A stretch of 64,000 nt of DNA from Lishizhenia sp965656535 (GCA_965656535.1 CBFHKX010000002.1:372001-436000), one strand, 5' to 3'. Counted from the stretch's first letter, positions 54,609 to 63,695 are shown. Made by a program: numbers and translations. Notes: generated from the sequence alone by a model not told the origin.

Positions 54609-55859
54609 ATGACAGAGAAAATTACATGTCCTAATTGTGGAGAAAACTTTGATGCAGAGCAGGCAATTGCAATTCAATTAGAGGAAAAAATCAGAAAAGA
54701 GTTTCAAGACAAAAACAATAAACAAGCGCAATTAATTAAAGAGCGAGAAGAACAACTCAGTAAAGAAAAGAATGCCATTTTAGAGCAAAAAAAGAAATTA
54801 GAAGAGTTTAAAGTTAACGAAAAGGAATACCAAGAAAAACAAGTTGCTAAAAGATTAGAAGAAGAAAAAACGAAGATTCAAAAAGCAATGCAAGAAGAAA
54901 TACAGCTAAAATCTAGTCAAGAAATGCAATTAATTAGAGAAAAATTGCAGAAAAAAGATGAAGAACTTTTACAAGCACAAAAGAAGGAACTTGAGTTAAA
55001 AGTTATCCAGCAAGAATTAGAAGATAAAAAGAAAAGAATGGAGTTGGAGGTTCAGCAAAAATTGCTAGACTCTAGAAAATCGCTCGAAGAAGAAATAAGT
55101 AAGCGCAAAGATGAAGAGACTGGCTTGAAAATAAAAGAGTACCAAAAACAGATGGAAGACCAAGCTAAGCTTATCGAAGAGATGAAAAGAAAAGCAGAAC
55201 AAGGTTCAATGCAACTTCAGGGCGAGGTACAAGAATTAGCAATTGAAGAACAATTAGCAACTGCGTTTCCTTTTGATGTAATTACGGAGGTAAGTAAAGG
55301 TATTCGAGGTGCAGACTGCATACAAGAAGTAAGAGATCAATTTGGTAAAACCTGCGGAAAAATTGTATACGAAAGTAAGCGCACGAAAAGCTGGAGTAAT
55401 GATTGGACAGATAAGTTAAAGGCTGATCAACGAAATGAAGGTGCAGAAATTTCTGTTTTGATTACTCAAGTATTGCCCAAAGAACTAACACAATTTGGTG
55501 TATATAACGGTGTTTGGGTTTGTCAGTTCCACGAGTTTAAGGCACTTGCATCTGTTTTGCGCGATGGAGTTTTAAAAGTTGCACAAGCAAAATCTTCACA
55601 AGAAAATCAAGGAGATAAAATGAGTTTGCTCTATAATTATATGATTTCACCAGAATTTAAACATCAAATAGAAGCAATCGTTGAAGGGTTTAGTAATATG
55701 AAATCTGAATTGGATAGAGAAAAAAGAGCCATGCAACGCATCTGGAAAGAAAGAGAAAAACAAATTGATAAAGTAGTTTCTTCTACAATTGATATGTACG
55801 GCAGCGTTAAAGGAATTGCGGGTGGAGCAGTTCAAGAAATTAAAGGTCTAGATTTGTAA
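54609..55859 (+). CDS. DUF2130 family protein (coiled coil plus nuclease-like domain)
   Basis: A 416-residue protein. An N-terminal zinc-ribbon-like pair CPNC (8-11) precedes a long charged coiled coil (about 25-210). The C-terminal domain EVSKGIRGADCIQEVRD (about 229-246), with IVYESKRTKSWSNDWTDKLK, is the DUF2130 core, with the D..E-x-K pattern of PD-(D/E)XK nucleases (Asp, Glu, Lys in the E-S-K stretch). Enzymatic activity is unproved. Directly downstream of the GreA-like gene. Confidence 0.8.
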   Translation: MTEKITCPNCGENFDAEQAIAIQLEEKIRKEFQDKNNKQAQLIKEREEQLSKEKNAILEQKKKLEEFKVNEKEYQEKQVAKRLEEEKTKIQKAMQEEIQLKSSQEMQLIREKLQKKDEELLQAQKKELELKVIQQELEDKKKRMELEVQQKLLDSRKSLEEEISKRKDEETGLKIKEYQKQMEDQAKLIEEMKRKAEQGSMQLQGEVQELAIEEQLATAFPFDVITEVSKGIRGADCIQEVRDQFGKTCGKIVYESKRTKSWSNDWTDKLKADQRNEGAEISVLITQVLPKELTQFGVYNGVWVCQFHEFKALASVLRDGVLKVAQAKSSQENQGDKMSLLYNYMISPEFKHQIEAIVEGFSNMKSELDREKRAMQRIWKEREKQIDKVVSSTIDMYGSVKGIAGGAVQEIKGLDL

Positions 55860-55870
55860 ATAATTCTAAC

Positions 55871-55904
55871 TTGAAAAAAGTAATACATTAAATTTTTACC
55901 TTCG
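55871..55904 (+). promoter_or_regulatory. Candidate promoter of the glycosyltransferase gene
   Basis: TTG at 55871-55873, 23-base spacer, TACCTTCG at 55897-55904 (one mismatch from the -7 consensus). An AGGAG sequence about 10 bases before the ATG is one of the few Shine-Dalgarno-like sites seen in this window. Confidence 0.5.
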
Positions 55905-55927
55905 CACGGTAAATAGGAGTAAACCAC

Positions 55928-56704
55928 ATGGAAACCAATCATAAATTATCTGCTGTAATTATTACTTTCAATGAAGAAAGAAATATAGAAAGATGTTTAA
56001 AATCTTTAGAACACGTTGCGGACGAAATAATTGTTGTAGACTCATTTTCGACAGATAAGACACAAGAGATTTGTCAAAAATATGCGGTGCGGTTTATTCA
56101 AAACCCGTTTGGTGGACATATAGAACAAAAGAATTTTGCTATGAATCAAGCTTCTTTTGATTACGTTCTGAGTTTAGATGCCGATGAAGCGTTAGACGAA
56201 AATCTTACCAATAGTCTTTTAAAAATAAAAGAAACCTTATCTACTTTTGATGCTTACTACTTTAACCGCTTAACCAATTATTGTGGTCAATGGATAAAAC
56301 ATACAGGCTGGTATCCAGATAAAAAACTACGGGTTTGGAATAAAAGTAAAGGCGCTTGGGGTGGAGAGAATCCGCATGATAGAGTAGTTTTAAGGGAAGG
56401 CAGTTCTAAGCAATACATTAAAGGAGACTTACTACATTATTCCTATTATTCAATCAATGATCATATTAAACAAATACAGTTTTTTACAGATATTAGTGCC
56501 AAAGCTGCGGTTGAAAAAGGAAAAACAACTACAATTTTTATGATTGTAATAAAGCCTTTGGGTAAATTTTTATCAGATTATATTATAAAAGGAGGGTTTA
56601 GAGATGGCTTTTATGGTTTCGTGATTTCTAAAACTTCTGCCTACGCTAAATTTCTCAAATACCTTAAAATTTACGAACTAAATAGAGGAGGGAAGATTAA
56701 GTAG
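55928..56704 (+). CDS. Glycosyltransferase family 2 (LPS core type)
   Basis: A 258-residue GT2 enzyme. The nucleotide-sugar site is LSAVIITFNEERNIERCL (7-24) with IIVVDSFSTDKT; the metal-binding motif LSLDADEALDE (about 80-90) and the acceptor-side segment GAWGGENPHDRVVL follow. It resembles the KdtX/WaaE group that adds sugars to lipopolysaccharide core. Membrane association is likely through a hydrophobic C-terminal segment near residues 190-215. The acceptor is not known from sequence. Confidence 0.88.
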   Translation: METNHKLSAVIITFNEERNIERCLKSLEHVADEIIVVDSFSTDKTQEICQKYAVRFIQNPFGGHIEQKNFAMNQASFDYVLSLDADEALDENLTNSLLKIKETLSTFDAYYFNRLTNYCGQWIKHTGWYPDKKLRVWNKSKGAWGGENPHDRVVLREGSSKQYIKGDLLHYSYYSINDHIKQIQFFTDISAKAAVEKGKTTTIFMIVIKPLGKFLSDYIIKGGFRDGFYGFVISKTSAYAKFLKYLKIYELNRGGKIK

Positions 56705-56705
56705 T

Positions 56706-58216
56706 TCATTTCTTTTTCTTCTTCTTCTTTTTCTTTTTTTGCTTATTAGATTCTTTAAGTTTTTCAGCTTTATCTTTTGATTTCTTCTTCTTTTTTTTCG
56801 ATTTATCGCGTTCTTTTTTACCTTCTTTTTTGAGATGAGAACGTTCTGTTTTATTTGATAAAATGATCTCTTCGATATGCGCTACCTTTATTATTTCGGG
56901 TAAGATTATTTCAGTTTCACGATTAAATTCAGTTTCACTTAATACCACATCTGAAAACAACGCGCTATTTTGTTTAAAATCTATGTGAAAAATTTCACTA
57001 TTTATAAATGGTGTTGTGTGTTTTTGTTTAGTACTGTTGTATATGTATTGTTTTGTTGGAAAAAGATGCTCTTCTGGTTCGCTTTCAGTTAGTTTGTCGT
57101 TTTTTTTTCCACCTCTTTTTCTTCATTATTTACAGGTGTATCTTGTTCTTCTGAAACTTCTGGTTCTCTTTTTTCAATGTATTTACTTTTTTTCGGTTTA
57201 GTTTTTAAAAAGACCAGCACAAAAATAAGTAGAAAAGCTAACCCAATTACTGTTAAAAGCGAAGCACTCATTGTTGGGATGTAATCATTAACTTCTGCTT
57301 TTGGGGCGTCAGATCTAAATACTTTAGGCTTTTCATTCTCTTTTGCTTTTTCTTTTAAGACAGCATAATCAAACCTACCTGGCTGTATTTTTTTAAATAT
57401 TTTTCTAAAACTAGGTACAATGTAGTTTTTTGCTTCTAACGCTTCTTTTACGGCTTTAATCTTTTTAGAAACAGCACCATTTTTCTTGTTGTAATACCTA
57501 GAAACCGAATAAGCTATGAATGCATTTGATGCATAGAAGTGTCGGTTTAGAAAATCTCCAAATTCTTCATAGGCTTTAGATAAAACAGGATTTGAACTAC
57601 GTTGTGCATATTTTACGTAGTAACGCAAAGCTTTATCTAAGTGCTGTGCAATTGGAATCAATATTGTTTTCTGTTGTACTCGATCTTTGTTGTATTGATA
57701 ATAAATCGTGTCGTATAAGAAAGAAAACAAGGTATCTTCCTTTGGATTCCATTCTTGCTGTCTATGTTTTTCAAGCGCTTCACCTACTTCTATTCTAAAG
57801 GCTGTAATTTCTTTCGTAATTGGATAGTTCTGTATTTCAGTGTTGAGTAGTGCAGTTAAAGTGTTGAAGTCTGCATTCTTAAACATTATTTCTTGTAAAA
57901 GATGTAAGTCACTTAATTTAGTTAACGTATCTAGCTCTTTTCCATTTACAAAGAAGTACGCTTTTTCGGCTTCATTTAATAAGTTTAACTCATAACCGTA
58001 AACAATACTATCGTAAGCATTCCAATTGCTTACCGTTTTACTTTCTAGTGCTCTAATTTTCTTGTCTAATTCAGTAGAAGCATCTAGATCTCTAGTAAAT
58101 GGTTTAAATTTAAAATTAGGTGTATATTGTTTTTTTGGATAATTAACGGTGTTTTCGGTTTGACCGATACCGAAAGTAAGGAGAAATAAAAATAGAGTAG
58201 AGAGAATGAGTTTCAT
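56706..58216 (-). pseudogene. TPR/membrane protein split by a single-base frame change at an A9 run (375 residues, then -1 frame)
   Basis: In the first frame (57089-58216) a 375-residue product has a signal peptide (about 1-18, ending GIGQ), a helical periplasmic part with TPR-like helices, one membrane helix (about 317-338) and a charged tail. A stop is reached 12 bases after a run of nine As (57100-57108). Shifting back one base at that run opens the frame for 131 more residues (AACGAC... to TGA at 56706), with a mixed, non-random stretch (NDKLTESEPEEHLFPTKQYI) and a lysine-rich end. A continuous 503-residue protein would fill all the space to the next gene, 1 base away. It may be a programmed or transcriptional slip, an assembly error or a recent mutation; the sequence alone cannot separate these. 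Confidence 0.6.
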
Positions 58217-58226
58217 GTGTATTGTC

Positions 58227-58886
58227 TTAATTTATTCCGCCATTGAGTAGTGCATACATTAAAATATTGGCTCCCATTTTTAAGGCGTTTTCACGCATTT
58301 TTTCTGTGTCATTGTGTACTTCTGCATCTTCCCATCCATCACCTAAGTCGGTTTCATAAGTATATAAACAGACTAGTCTACCATCTACGATTATACCAAA
58401 AGCTTGGGCGCGTTTTCCGTCGTGCTCATGAATTTTTGGCAACCCATTAAAGTCATATTTCTGATGAAACACAGGATGATCAAAAGGTAATTCAACGAGA
58501 TCGTGATTTGGAAAAACTTTTTTCAGTTCTAACCGGATAAAAGCATCCATTCCATAATTATCGTCAATATGTAAAAATCCACCAGCTCTTAGATAAGTGT
58601 TTAAGTTTTCAGCTTCTTGCGCAGAAAAAACAACATTTCCGTGTCCGGTCATATGCACAAAAGGATAATTAAATAGACCTAAACTTCCTACTTCTACGTA
58701 AGGAGTATCTTTGTTAATGGAGGTGTTTAAATTTTCATTACAGAAGTCAATTAAATTTGGTAAGGCAGTTGGGTTTGCGTAATAATCTCCACCGCCGTTG
58801 TATTTGAGTACAGCAAGTGTGTAGGTTTCTTGGCTAAACAAAAAGCCATTTAACAGACTAAAGAAAACAATGTAAATATATTTCAT
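58227..58886 (-). CDS. DUF4159 family protein
   Basis: A 219-residue protein from ATG 58886 with a signal peptide (about 1-18, ending FLFSQ). DUF4159 core: LKYNGGGDYYANPTALPNLI, the FVHMTGHGNVVFS segment and LRAGGFLHIDDNYGMDAF, ending with a YTYETDLGDGWED region. This is a Rossmann-like glutamine-amidotransferase fold, common next to genes for aerotolerance-type proteins; no catalytic triad is obvious. Its start overlaps the rsmE stop (ATGA), and the split TPR gene starts 10 bases after its stop. Confidence 0.85.
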   Translation of the reverse strand: MKYIYIVFFSLLNGFLFSQETYTLAVLKYNGGGDYYANPTALPNLIDFCNENLNTSINKDTPYVEVGSLGLFNYPFVHMTGHGNVVFSAQEAENLNTYLRAGGFLHIDDNYGMDAFIRLELKKVFPNHDLVELPFDHPVFHQKYDFNGLPKIHEHDGKRAQAFGIIVDGRLVCLYTYETDLGDGWEDAEVHNDTEKMRENALKMGANILMYALLNGGIN

Positions 58887-59578
58887 GTTAACGTTACTTT
58901 TGCTAGTGTACACGCATAAATACCTGCGGTTTCTGTTCTTAATCTATTTTCGCCTAAACTGATTGGCGTATATTTTTGCGCGAGTGCTTCGCTTACTTCA
59001 CTTTCAGAAAAGTCTCCTTCCGGACCGATAATAATAACACAATTTCTTGGTTTTAAACAAGAAGGAATAGAATTTTTTTCATTTTCATAGCAATGCGCAA
59101 TCAAACCTTCTGGATGCATTTTTACAAAATCACTAAAAGTTTGTAATGCATTAAGCTTAGGTTTGAAAGAGCGTTTAGATTGTTTGAATGCACTTACAAT
59201 AATTTTTTCTAAGCGTTCTAGCTTTATCACTTTTCTTTCGGCATTAGCCGTTAGGATAAGTGATATTTCATCTACTCCAATTTCGGTTGCCTTTTCCAAG
59301 AACCACTCTAATCTATCGTTACTTTTGGTTGGAGCAATTGCAATGTGTATATGCTTGTTCGACGGAGTAATTTCTTTTTTTTCAAGGATACGGACTTCTG
59401 TTGATTTAGGATTATTATCTGTTATTTCTCCAATACATTTTAGTCCTTTCCCATCTAAAATTTCAAGTTTATCTCCCGTTTTCATTCTCAATACACGCAC
59501 TACGTGTTTTGATTCTTCTGCAGATAAAGTTATTTTTTCATCCGTTTTAAGTATTTCTGGAATATAAAACTGGCGCAT
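58883..59578 (-). CDS. rsmE: 16S rRNA (uracil-1498-N3)-methyltransferase
   Basis: A 231-residue SPOUT methyltransferase that methylates U1498 of 16S rRNA with S-adenosylmethionine. N-terminal PUA-like part ESKHVVRVLRMKTGDKLEIL; C-terminal trefoil knot motifs ILTANAERKVIKLERLEKII, IIGPEGDFSESEV and ISLGENRLRTETAGIYA. Full length. Its 3-prime end overlaps the next gene start, and holA ends 3 bases upstream. Confidence 0.95.
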   Translation of the reverse strand: MRQFYIPEILKTDEKITLSAEESKHVVRVLRMKTGDKLEILDGKGLKCIGEITDNNPKSTEVRILEKKEITPSNKHIHIAIAPTKSNDRLEWFLEKATEIGVDEISLILTANAERKVIKLERLEKIIVSAFKQSKRSFKPKLNALQTFSDFVKMHPEGLIAHCYENEKNSIPSCLKPRNCVIIIGPEGDFSESEVSEALAQKYTPISLGENRLRTETAGIYACTLAKVTLT

Positions 59579-59581
59579 AAT

Positions 59582-60580
59582 TTAATGAAGTAGTCTATAA
59601 ATTAATTCTTTGTATAATTCTCCGTCGGACGCTGAACCTCTATCCACTCCTTTAAACTTTAAATCGTACTCTTGCAAGATACTTATGTTTTTAGCCGTTT
59701 TTTTGACAGGGAAGATTTTCAGAGATTGCTTACTTTTTTTAACAAAATAGGGATTCATTCTAAGGGCTGAAGCGATTTCTTGGTCAGACATTTGAGCACT
59801 GAAATGCATAAACATCAATCGTTTAAAGGTTTCGAACAAAGTACTTACCACAACTACGCCAGCAGTTGCTTTTGGGTTTTGTTCAAAATATTTAACAATT
59901 TCTAGTGCTTTTAAAATTTGTCTTTCTTCAATAGCACTTGCTAGTTCCCAAACGTTGTAATCCTTAGAAATTCCTATGTTCTCTTCAATATGCACATCGC
60001 TTATTGTTGTTCCTTTTTCTAGAACAATAGCCAATTTTTCTATCTCTTTAGTTACTTTGGCCAGATTGTTTCCGGTAGCATTTGCGAGTAAATGAACGGC
60101 TTTTTCTGTAATTGTAAACCCTACAGACCTTACGTATTTAGAAATCCAAGCAGGTAACTCGTAGTCGCGTATTTTATCACTTTGATAAACTACACCTTCT
60201 TTTTTTATGTCTTTTAAGAATTTTTTTCGTCCGTCTATTTTTTTGTATTTGTAAGCAATTACTAAGATTGTAGAAGGTACAATGTTTTTCATGTAGTCGT
60301 CCAACCAATCCCAAGTTTTTAAATCTTGAGCTTCTTTTAAAACTACAATTTGCCTTTCGGCCATCATAGGAAACTGTTTGGCCTGCGCGAAGAGTAGAGA
60401 AGGGTCACAATCTTTACCATACATAATGGTTTGATTAAAGTCTTTCTCGTGCTCTTCCAGTGCATTTTTTAAAAGTGCATCACAAATTAGGTCAATAAAG
60501 TAGGGTTCTTCACCGTGCAGTAAGTAAACAGGTGAAAATTCTTTTGACTTAATTTTTTTTATGATTTCTTGAGCAAGCAC
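59582..60580 (-). CDS. holA: DNA polymerase III subunit delta
   Basis: A 332-residue clamp-loader subunit that opens the beta clamp. It starts with GTG (MLAQEII) and shows VYLLHGEEPYFIDLI (delta AAA-like fold), MMAERQIVVLKEAQDLK, TILVIAYKYKKIDGRKKF, and ELASAIEERQILKALEIVKY in the C-terminal collar domain. Immediately upstream of rsmE, as expected of a housekeeping run in this phylum. Confidence 0.92.
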   Translation of the reverse strand: MLAQEIIKKIKSKEFSPVYLLHGEEPYFIDLICDALLKNALEEHEKDFNQTIMYGKDCDPSLLFAQAKQFPMMAERQIVVLKEAQDLKTWDWLDDYMKNIVPSTILVIAYKYKKIDGRKKFLKDIKKEGVVYQSDKIRDYELPAWISKYVRSVGFTITEKAVHLLANATGNNLAKVTKEIEKLAIVLEKGTTISDVHIEENIGISKDYNVWELASAIEERQILKALEIVKYFEQNPKATAGVVVVSTLFETFKRLMFMHFSAQMSDQEIASALRMNPYFVKKSKQSLKIFPVKKTAKNISILQEYDLKFKGVDRGSASDGELYKELIYRLLH

Positions 60581-60602
60581 CGCGGTATCTTTTTTTACTT
60601 TG

Positions 60603-61688
60603 TTACTTAATATATCTAAAGTCTTGTCCGCTTTTTAGCGTTTTCAATGATTCAAAAATCAATCGAATAGTATTTTCTACATCATCTCTATGGCACATTT
60701 CAACAGTGGTGTGCATATACCTTAGCGGTAAAGAAATTAATGCGCTTGGAACACCTTCGTTACTGTAGGCGAAAGCATCTGTATCTGTTCCTGTTGCTCT
60801 TGAAGCTGCTGCGCGCTGAAACGGAATTTTAGCAGTATTTGCGCTGTCAATGATCAATTGAAGTAAATTGTTTTGAACAGCCGGACCATAAGTTAAAACA
60901 GGACCTTCCCCACCTTTTAAATCGCCTTGTTCTTTTTTATCTATCATTGGTGTGTTTGTATCGTGACAAACATCAGTTACAATAGCAACATCAGGTTTTA
61001 TTTTTTGAGCAATCATTTGTGCACCTCGTAGTCCAACTTCCTCTTGTACAGCATTAACGATGTATAAGCCGTAGTCTAGTTTTGTTTTAGATTCTTTTAG
61101 AAGGCGTGCAACCTCTGCAATCACAAACCCGCCCATTCTATTATCTAGAGCACGACCAACAAACCGGTTTTTGTTTAGTACCATAAATTCGTCCTCAAAT
61201 GTAACTACGCAACCTACGTGTACACCCAATTTTTCTACTTCGGCTTTAGAAGAACATCCACAATCTAAAGTAATATTCTTCATACTTGGAGCAGTATCTT
61301 TTTCTCTTCTTGTGTGTATTGCTGGCCAACCGAAAACGGCTTTAACCAGCCCTTTTTTTGTGTGAATGTTCACTCTTTTTGACGGAGCAATCATATGATC
61401 CGAACCACCATTTCTTCGCAAATAAATAAAACCAGACTCAGTTATATAATGAACAAACCACGAAATTTCATCAGCGTGAGCTTCAATAACAACTTTGTAT
61501 TTGGCTTCTGGATTAATTACTCCTACAACCGTTCCGTAGTTATCTGTAAAATACTCGTCTATGTAAGGTTTTACTCTTTTTAACCAAATTTTCTGACCTT
61601 CAGCTTCAAAACCTGTTGGAGATGTGTTGTTTAAATAGGTTTCCATGAAATTCATGGAGTCTTTATTAATTATTTTTTTATTTGCCAT
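60603..61688 (-). CDS. M42 family metallopeptidase
   Basis: A 361-residue M42 aminopeptidase. Metal and catalytic motifs: IEAHADEISWFV (first His/Asp), NRFVGRALDNRMGGFV (bridging Asp), IVNAVQEEVGLRGAQ (catalytic Glu pair), VTDVCHDT (Asp) and RYMHTTVEMCHRDDV (His). GTDTDAFAYS completes the site. It forms large tetrahedral peptidase shells in relatives. It is distinct from the shorter M42-like enzyme at 7.9 kb. 22 bases upstream of holA. Confidence 0.92.
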   Translation of the reverse strand: MANKKIINKDSMNFMETYLNNTSPTGFEAEGQKIWLKRVKPYIDEYFTDNYGTVVGVINPEAKYKVVIEAHADEISWFVHYITESGFIYLRRNGGSDHMIAPSKRVNIHTKKGLVKAVFGWPAIHTRREKDTAPSMKNITLDCGCSSKAEVEKLGVHVGCVVTFEDEFMVLNKNRFVGRALDNRMGGFVIAEVARLLKESKTKLDYGLYIVNAVQEEVGLRGAQMIAQKIKPDVAIVTDVCHDTNTPMIDKKEQGDLKGGEGPVLTYGPAVQNNLLQLIIDSANTAKIPFQRAAASRATGTDTDAFAYSNEGVPSALISLPLRYMHTTVEMCHRDDVENTIRLIFESLKTLKSGQDFRYIK

Positions 61689-61896
61689 AGTATCGGGTCT
61701 AAAATTCTAGGTAAAAATAGCAGTTTTATTCCTATTCTTGGGTCATATTTACTTCTATTTACTTGGGTTTTCAAAAAGTATTAAACATCAGTAGACTGGT
61801 AGCGTAGACTTTGTTGAAAATTAGCTTAATCAAATAAAAAAAAGAGTGCGTATACGATTCTTAATATTTAACCGTTTGATAAGCTAAAACAAACAA

Positions 61897-62004
61897 ATGA
61901 TTTTATTTATTGGCTTCTTTCTATTTGCTTTAACTCTAGTTCTTCTCACCAAAAAAGTAAAACAGCTAGACGCTAAATATGCTAAGGTTAAGAAAGGCTC
62001 TTAA
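61897..62004 (+). CDS. Small single-pass membrane protein, 35 residues
   Basis: ATG 61897 to TAA 62004, beginning MILFIGFFLFALTLVLLTKK (one hydrophobic helix, residues 2-18, then a basic cytoplasmic tail KKVKQLDAKYAKVKKGS). The last 17 bases overlap the convergent exonuclease/GIY-YIG gene. Like the small protein at 7.7 kb it has a coherent helix-then-lysine layout. It is not long enough for certain calling. Confidence 0.45.
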   Translation: MILFIGFFLFALTLVLLTKKVKQLDAKYAKVKKGS

Positions 62005-63361
62005 TTTTTAAGTTTTTATTGGATCGCAAGTAATAACGAATAATAGTGCGTGCGTCTCTATCGTCTATTTGCATTTCTATTGCTTCTTTCCAAGTTTCCA
62101 CAGGCTGTTTCATAGCATAATCGCTTGCATAGCCATAACCAACATATACTCCGTTTTCTATTAATATCAAGCATACTTCTTTTCTGTGTCTTCCCGTTTC
62201 AACTATGTAAAAACTCTTTTCTTCAAAAGTCAGTTTCTCAATAAAACGATCTACTCTGGCATTATAACTTACTGTAGGCTCTTTTTTTATGCAGGCTCCA
62301 AAACACTGTTTGGTGTGGTAGTTAAAGCAAGAGGATTGAGTAGGGTATATACCCAAAAGCTTTTGACATAATAGGTGTGTTAAACTAATATTTTCTAAAT
62401 AAGATTTAGCATCCTTACTCGAAGTAAATGTTGTTAAGGGGATTGCTTTATTCTTTGTTAAACTATCTATAAATAAATTTTTATATCCAGAATTGTCGGT
62501 GTAAGAGAAAAGTCCATGACTAAATTTATTTCTCTTCAACGCTTTGTTATATTTGGGTTGGTTGTTTTTTATTAAAGCAGACTCGTAGAGCAAAGAAACC
62601 AATTCTGAACCTGTTATTTCGTAGTCTATTCGCGCAATTTCGGCACGCATTTCTAAGCCTTTCTTGGTTTTAGTATTCTTTAAATGTTGTTTTACTCTTG
62701 TGAGTATGTGTTTACTTTTACCTATATAAATAAGTTGATTGGTGTCGTTATAAAACTTGTAAATACCTGTTTTGTTCGGGATTTCATCCAAAAGATTTAA
62801 ATCTAGATTGGGGTGAAGTATGGCCGGGTTAATGTCGGTTTGAATAAAGGTGTTGAGCTGGTTGATGTCTTTTTTGTAGATTAGTTTAAATAATTCACAA
62901 GTAGCTAAAGCATCTCCACTTGCTCGGTGTCTTCCATTTAAATCTATACCCAAAGCTTTGGATAACTTACCAAGACTGTAAGAATCATGACCAGGTATTA
63001 CAATTCTAGAAGCTCTAACGGTGCATAAATGCGGTTTTCTAAAATCATATCCTAGCGATTTAAATTCTCCCCGTAGTACGCCATAATCAAAACCAACATT
63101 GTGTGCAACAAATACACAGTCCTCCATAAATTCTATAATGTCCTTTGCAACTTCAAAAAACTTTGGAGCGCGCACAACCATGTCGTCATGTATACCCGTA
63201 AGCTGGGTAATGAAAGCTGGAATTGGTGTTTCTGGATTAACGAGAGTTACGTATTTGCCAATTATTTCTAAACCATTATGCTTGTAAATAGCTATTTCCG
63301 TAATCTTAGTATTTTTTGGGCTACCTCCAGTTGTTTCAAGATCTGTTATTGCGTAAATCAC
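61988..63361 (-). CDS. Exonuclease (DnaQ-like) fused to GIY-YIG nuclease (Cho/UvrC-like)
   Basis: A 457-residue fusion starting with GTG. Residues 1 to about 170 are a 3-prime-5-prime exonuclease: DLETTGG (Exo I), HNVGFDYGVL (Exo II) and HRASGDALAT (Exo III). Residues about 195-275 are a GIY-YIG nuclease (NKTGIYKFYN, LIYIGKSKHILTRVKQHLKN). The remaining C-terminal part (about 275-457) contains a UvrC/Cho-like region with cysteines in SSCFNYHTKQCFGACIKKE. It probably acts in repair or DNA degradation. The fusion of exonuclease and GIY-YIG is known from PolC-like/Cho-type proteins. Confidence 0.9.
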   Translation of the reverse strand: MIYAITDLETTGGSPKNTKITEIAIYKHNGLEIIGKYVTLVNPETPIPAFITQLTGIHDDMVVRAPKFFEVAKDIIEFMEDCVFVAHNVGFDYGVLRGEFKSLGYDFRKPHLCTVRASRIVIPGHDSYSLGKLSKALGIDLNGRHRASGDALATCELFKLIYKKDINQLNTFIQTDINPAILHPNLDLNLLDEIPNKTGIYKFYNDTNQLIYIGKSKHILTRVKQHLKNTKTKKGLEMRAEIARIDYEITGSELVSLLYESALIKNNQPKYNKALKRNKFSHGLFSYTDNSGYKNLFIDSLTKNKAIPLTTFTSSKDAKSYLENISLTHLLCQKLLGIYPTQSSCFNYHTKQCFGACIKKEPTVSYNARVDRFIEKLTFEEKSFYIVETGRHRKEVCLILIENGVYVGYGYASDYAMKQPVETWKEAIEMQIDDRDARTIIRYYLRSNKNLKIKSLS

Positions 63362-63365
63362 AACA

Positions 63366-63373
63366 CAAAAATA
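63366..63373 (-). promoter_or_regulatory. -7 box directly before the exonuclease start codon
   Basis: On the minus strand TATTTTTG, an exact -7 match, ends only 4 bases before the GTG start. The conserved DLETTGG motif lies six codons in, so the start cannot be much further on. A transcript beginning 4-5 bases after the box would start at the GTG. Confidence 0.5.
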
Positions 63374-63422
63374 AACAGAATAAAAACGTTCTTGTAATGT
63401 GTAGAAGCAAATTATTTGTCAC

Positions 63423-63430
63423 TACCTTTG
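63423..63430 (+). promoter_or_regulatory. -7 box of the 82-residue gene
   Basis: TACCTTTG, an exact -7 match, 16 bases before the ATG at 63447. A -33 element is not evident. Confidence 0.55.
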
Positions 63431-63446
63431 TAAAAAATAGATTGAT

Positions 63447-63695
63447 ATGGCAAGTATTAAAAAATTAAAAAGAGATTTCAACTACGCAATTTTTGATATT
63501 GTTGAAGAAGCATTTGATCAGCAGCACTACGGGGATAAATCTCCTGAGGTTACTAATAAAATTATTGATGAAGTTGTGGATTATAGAAACACGACTATCA
63601 CTAAAATTAACGCAGCATCAACTAAAAAAGAATATGCTGAATTGAGAAAAGAAATTGCAGAAAGCGTAGAGAAATACGCTACTAAATTGATGTAA
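63447..63695 (+). CDS. Conserved small cytoplasmic protein, 82 residues
   Basis: A lysine-rich, mostly helical 82-residue protein starting MASIKKLKRDFNYAIFDIVE. No signal peptide, membrane segment or cysteine. It has its own promoter box and a strong terminator, so it is an independent transcript. I associate this kind of short helical protein with Flavobacteriales but cannot name its family or role. Confidence 0.7.
   Translation: MASIKKLKRDFNYAIFDIVEEAFDQQHYGDKSPEVTNKIIDEVVDYRNTTITKINAASTKKEYAELRKEIAESVEKYATKLM

Noticed and set aside
59163..59567. A 134-codon plus-strand frame antisense to rsmE.
   Set aside because: rsmE motifs occupy the minus strand; the plus-strand product has no recognisable domain.
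61689..61896. Possible tRNA or structured RNA in the gap before the small membrane gene.
   Set aside because: No cloverleaf, T-loop or consensus TTCGA is present.
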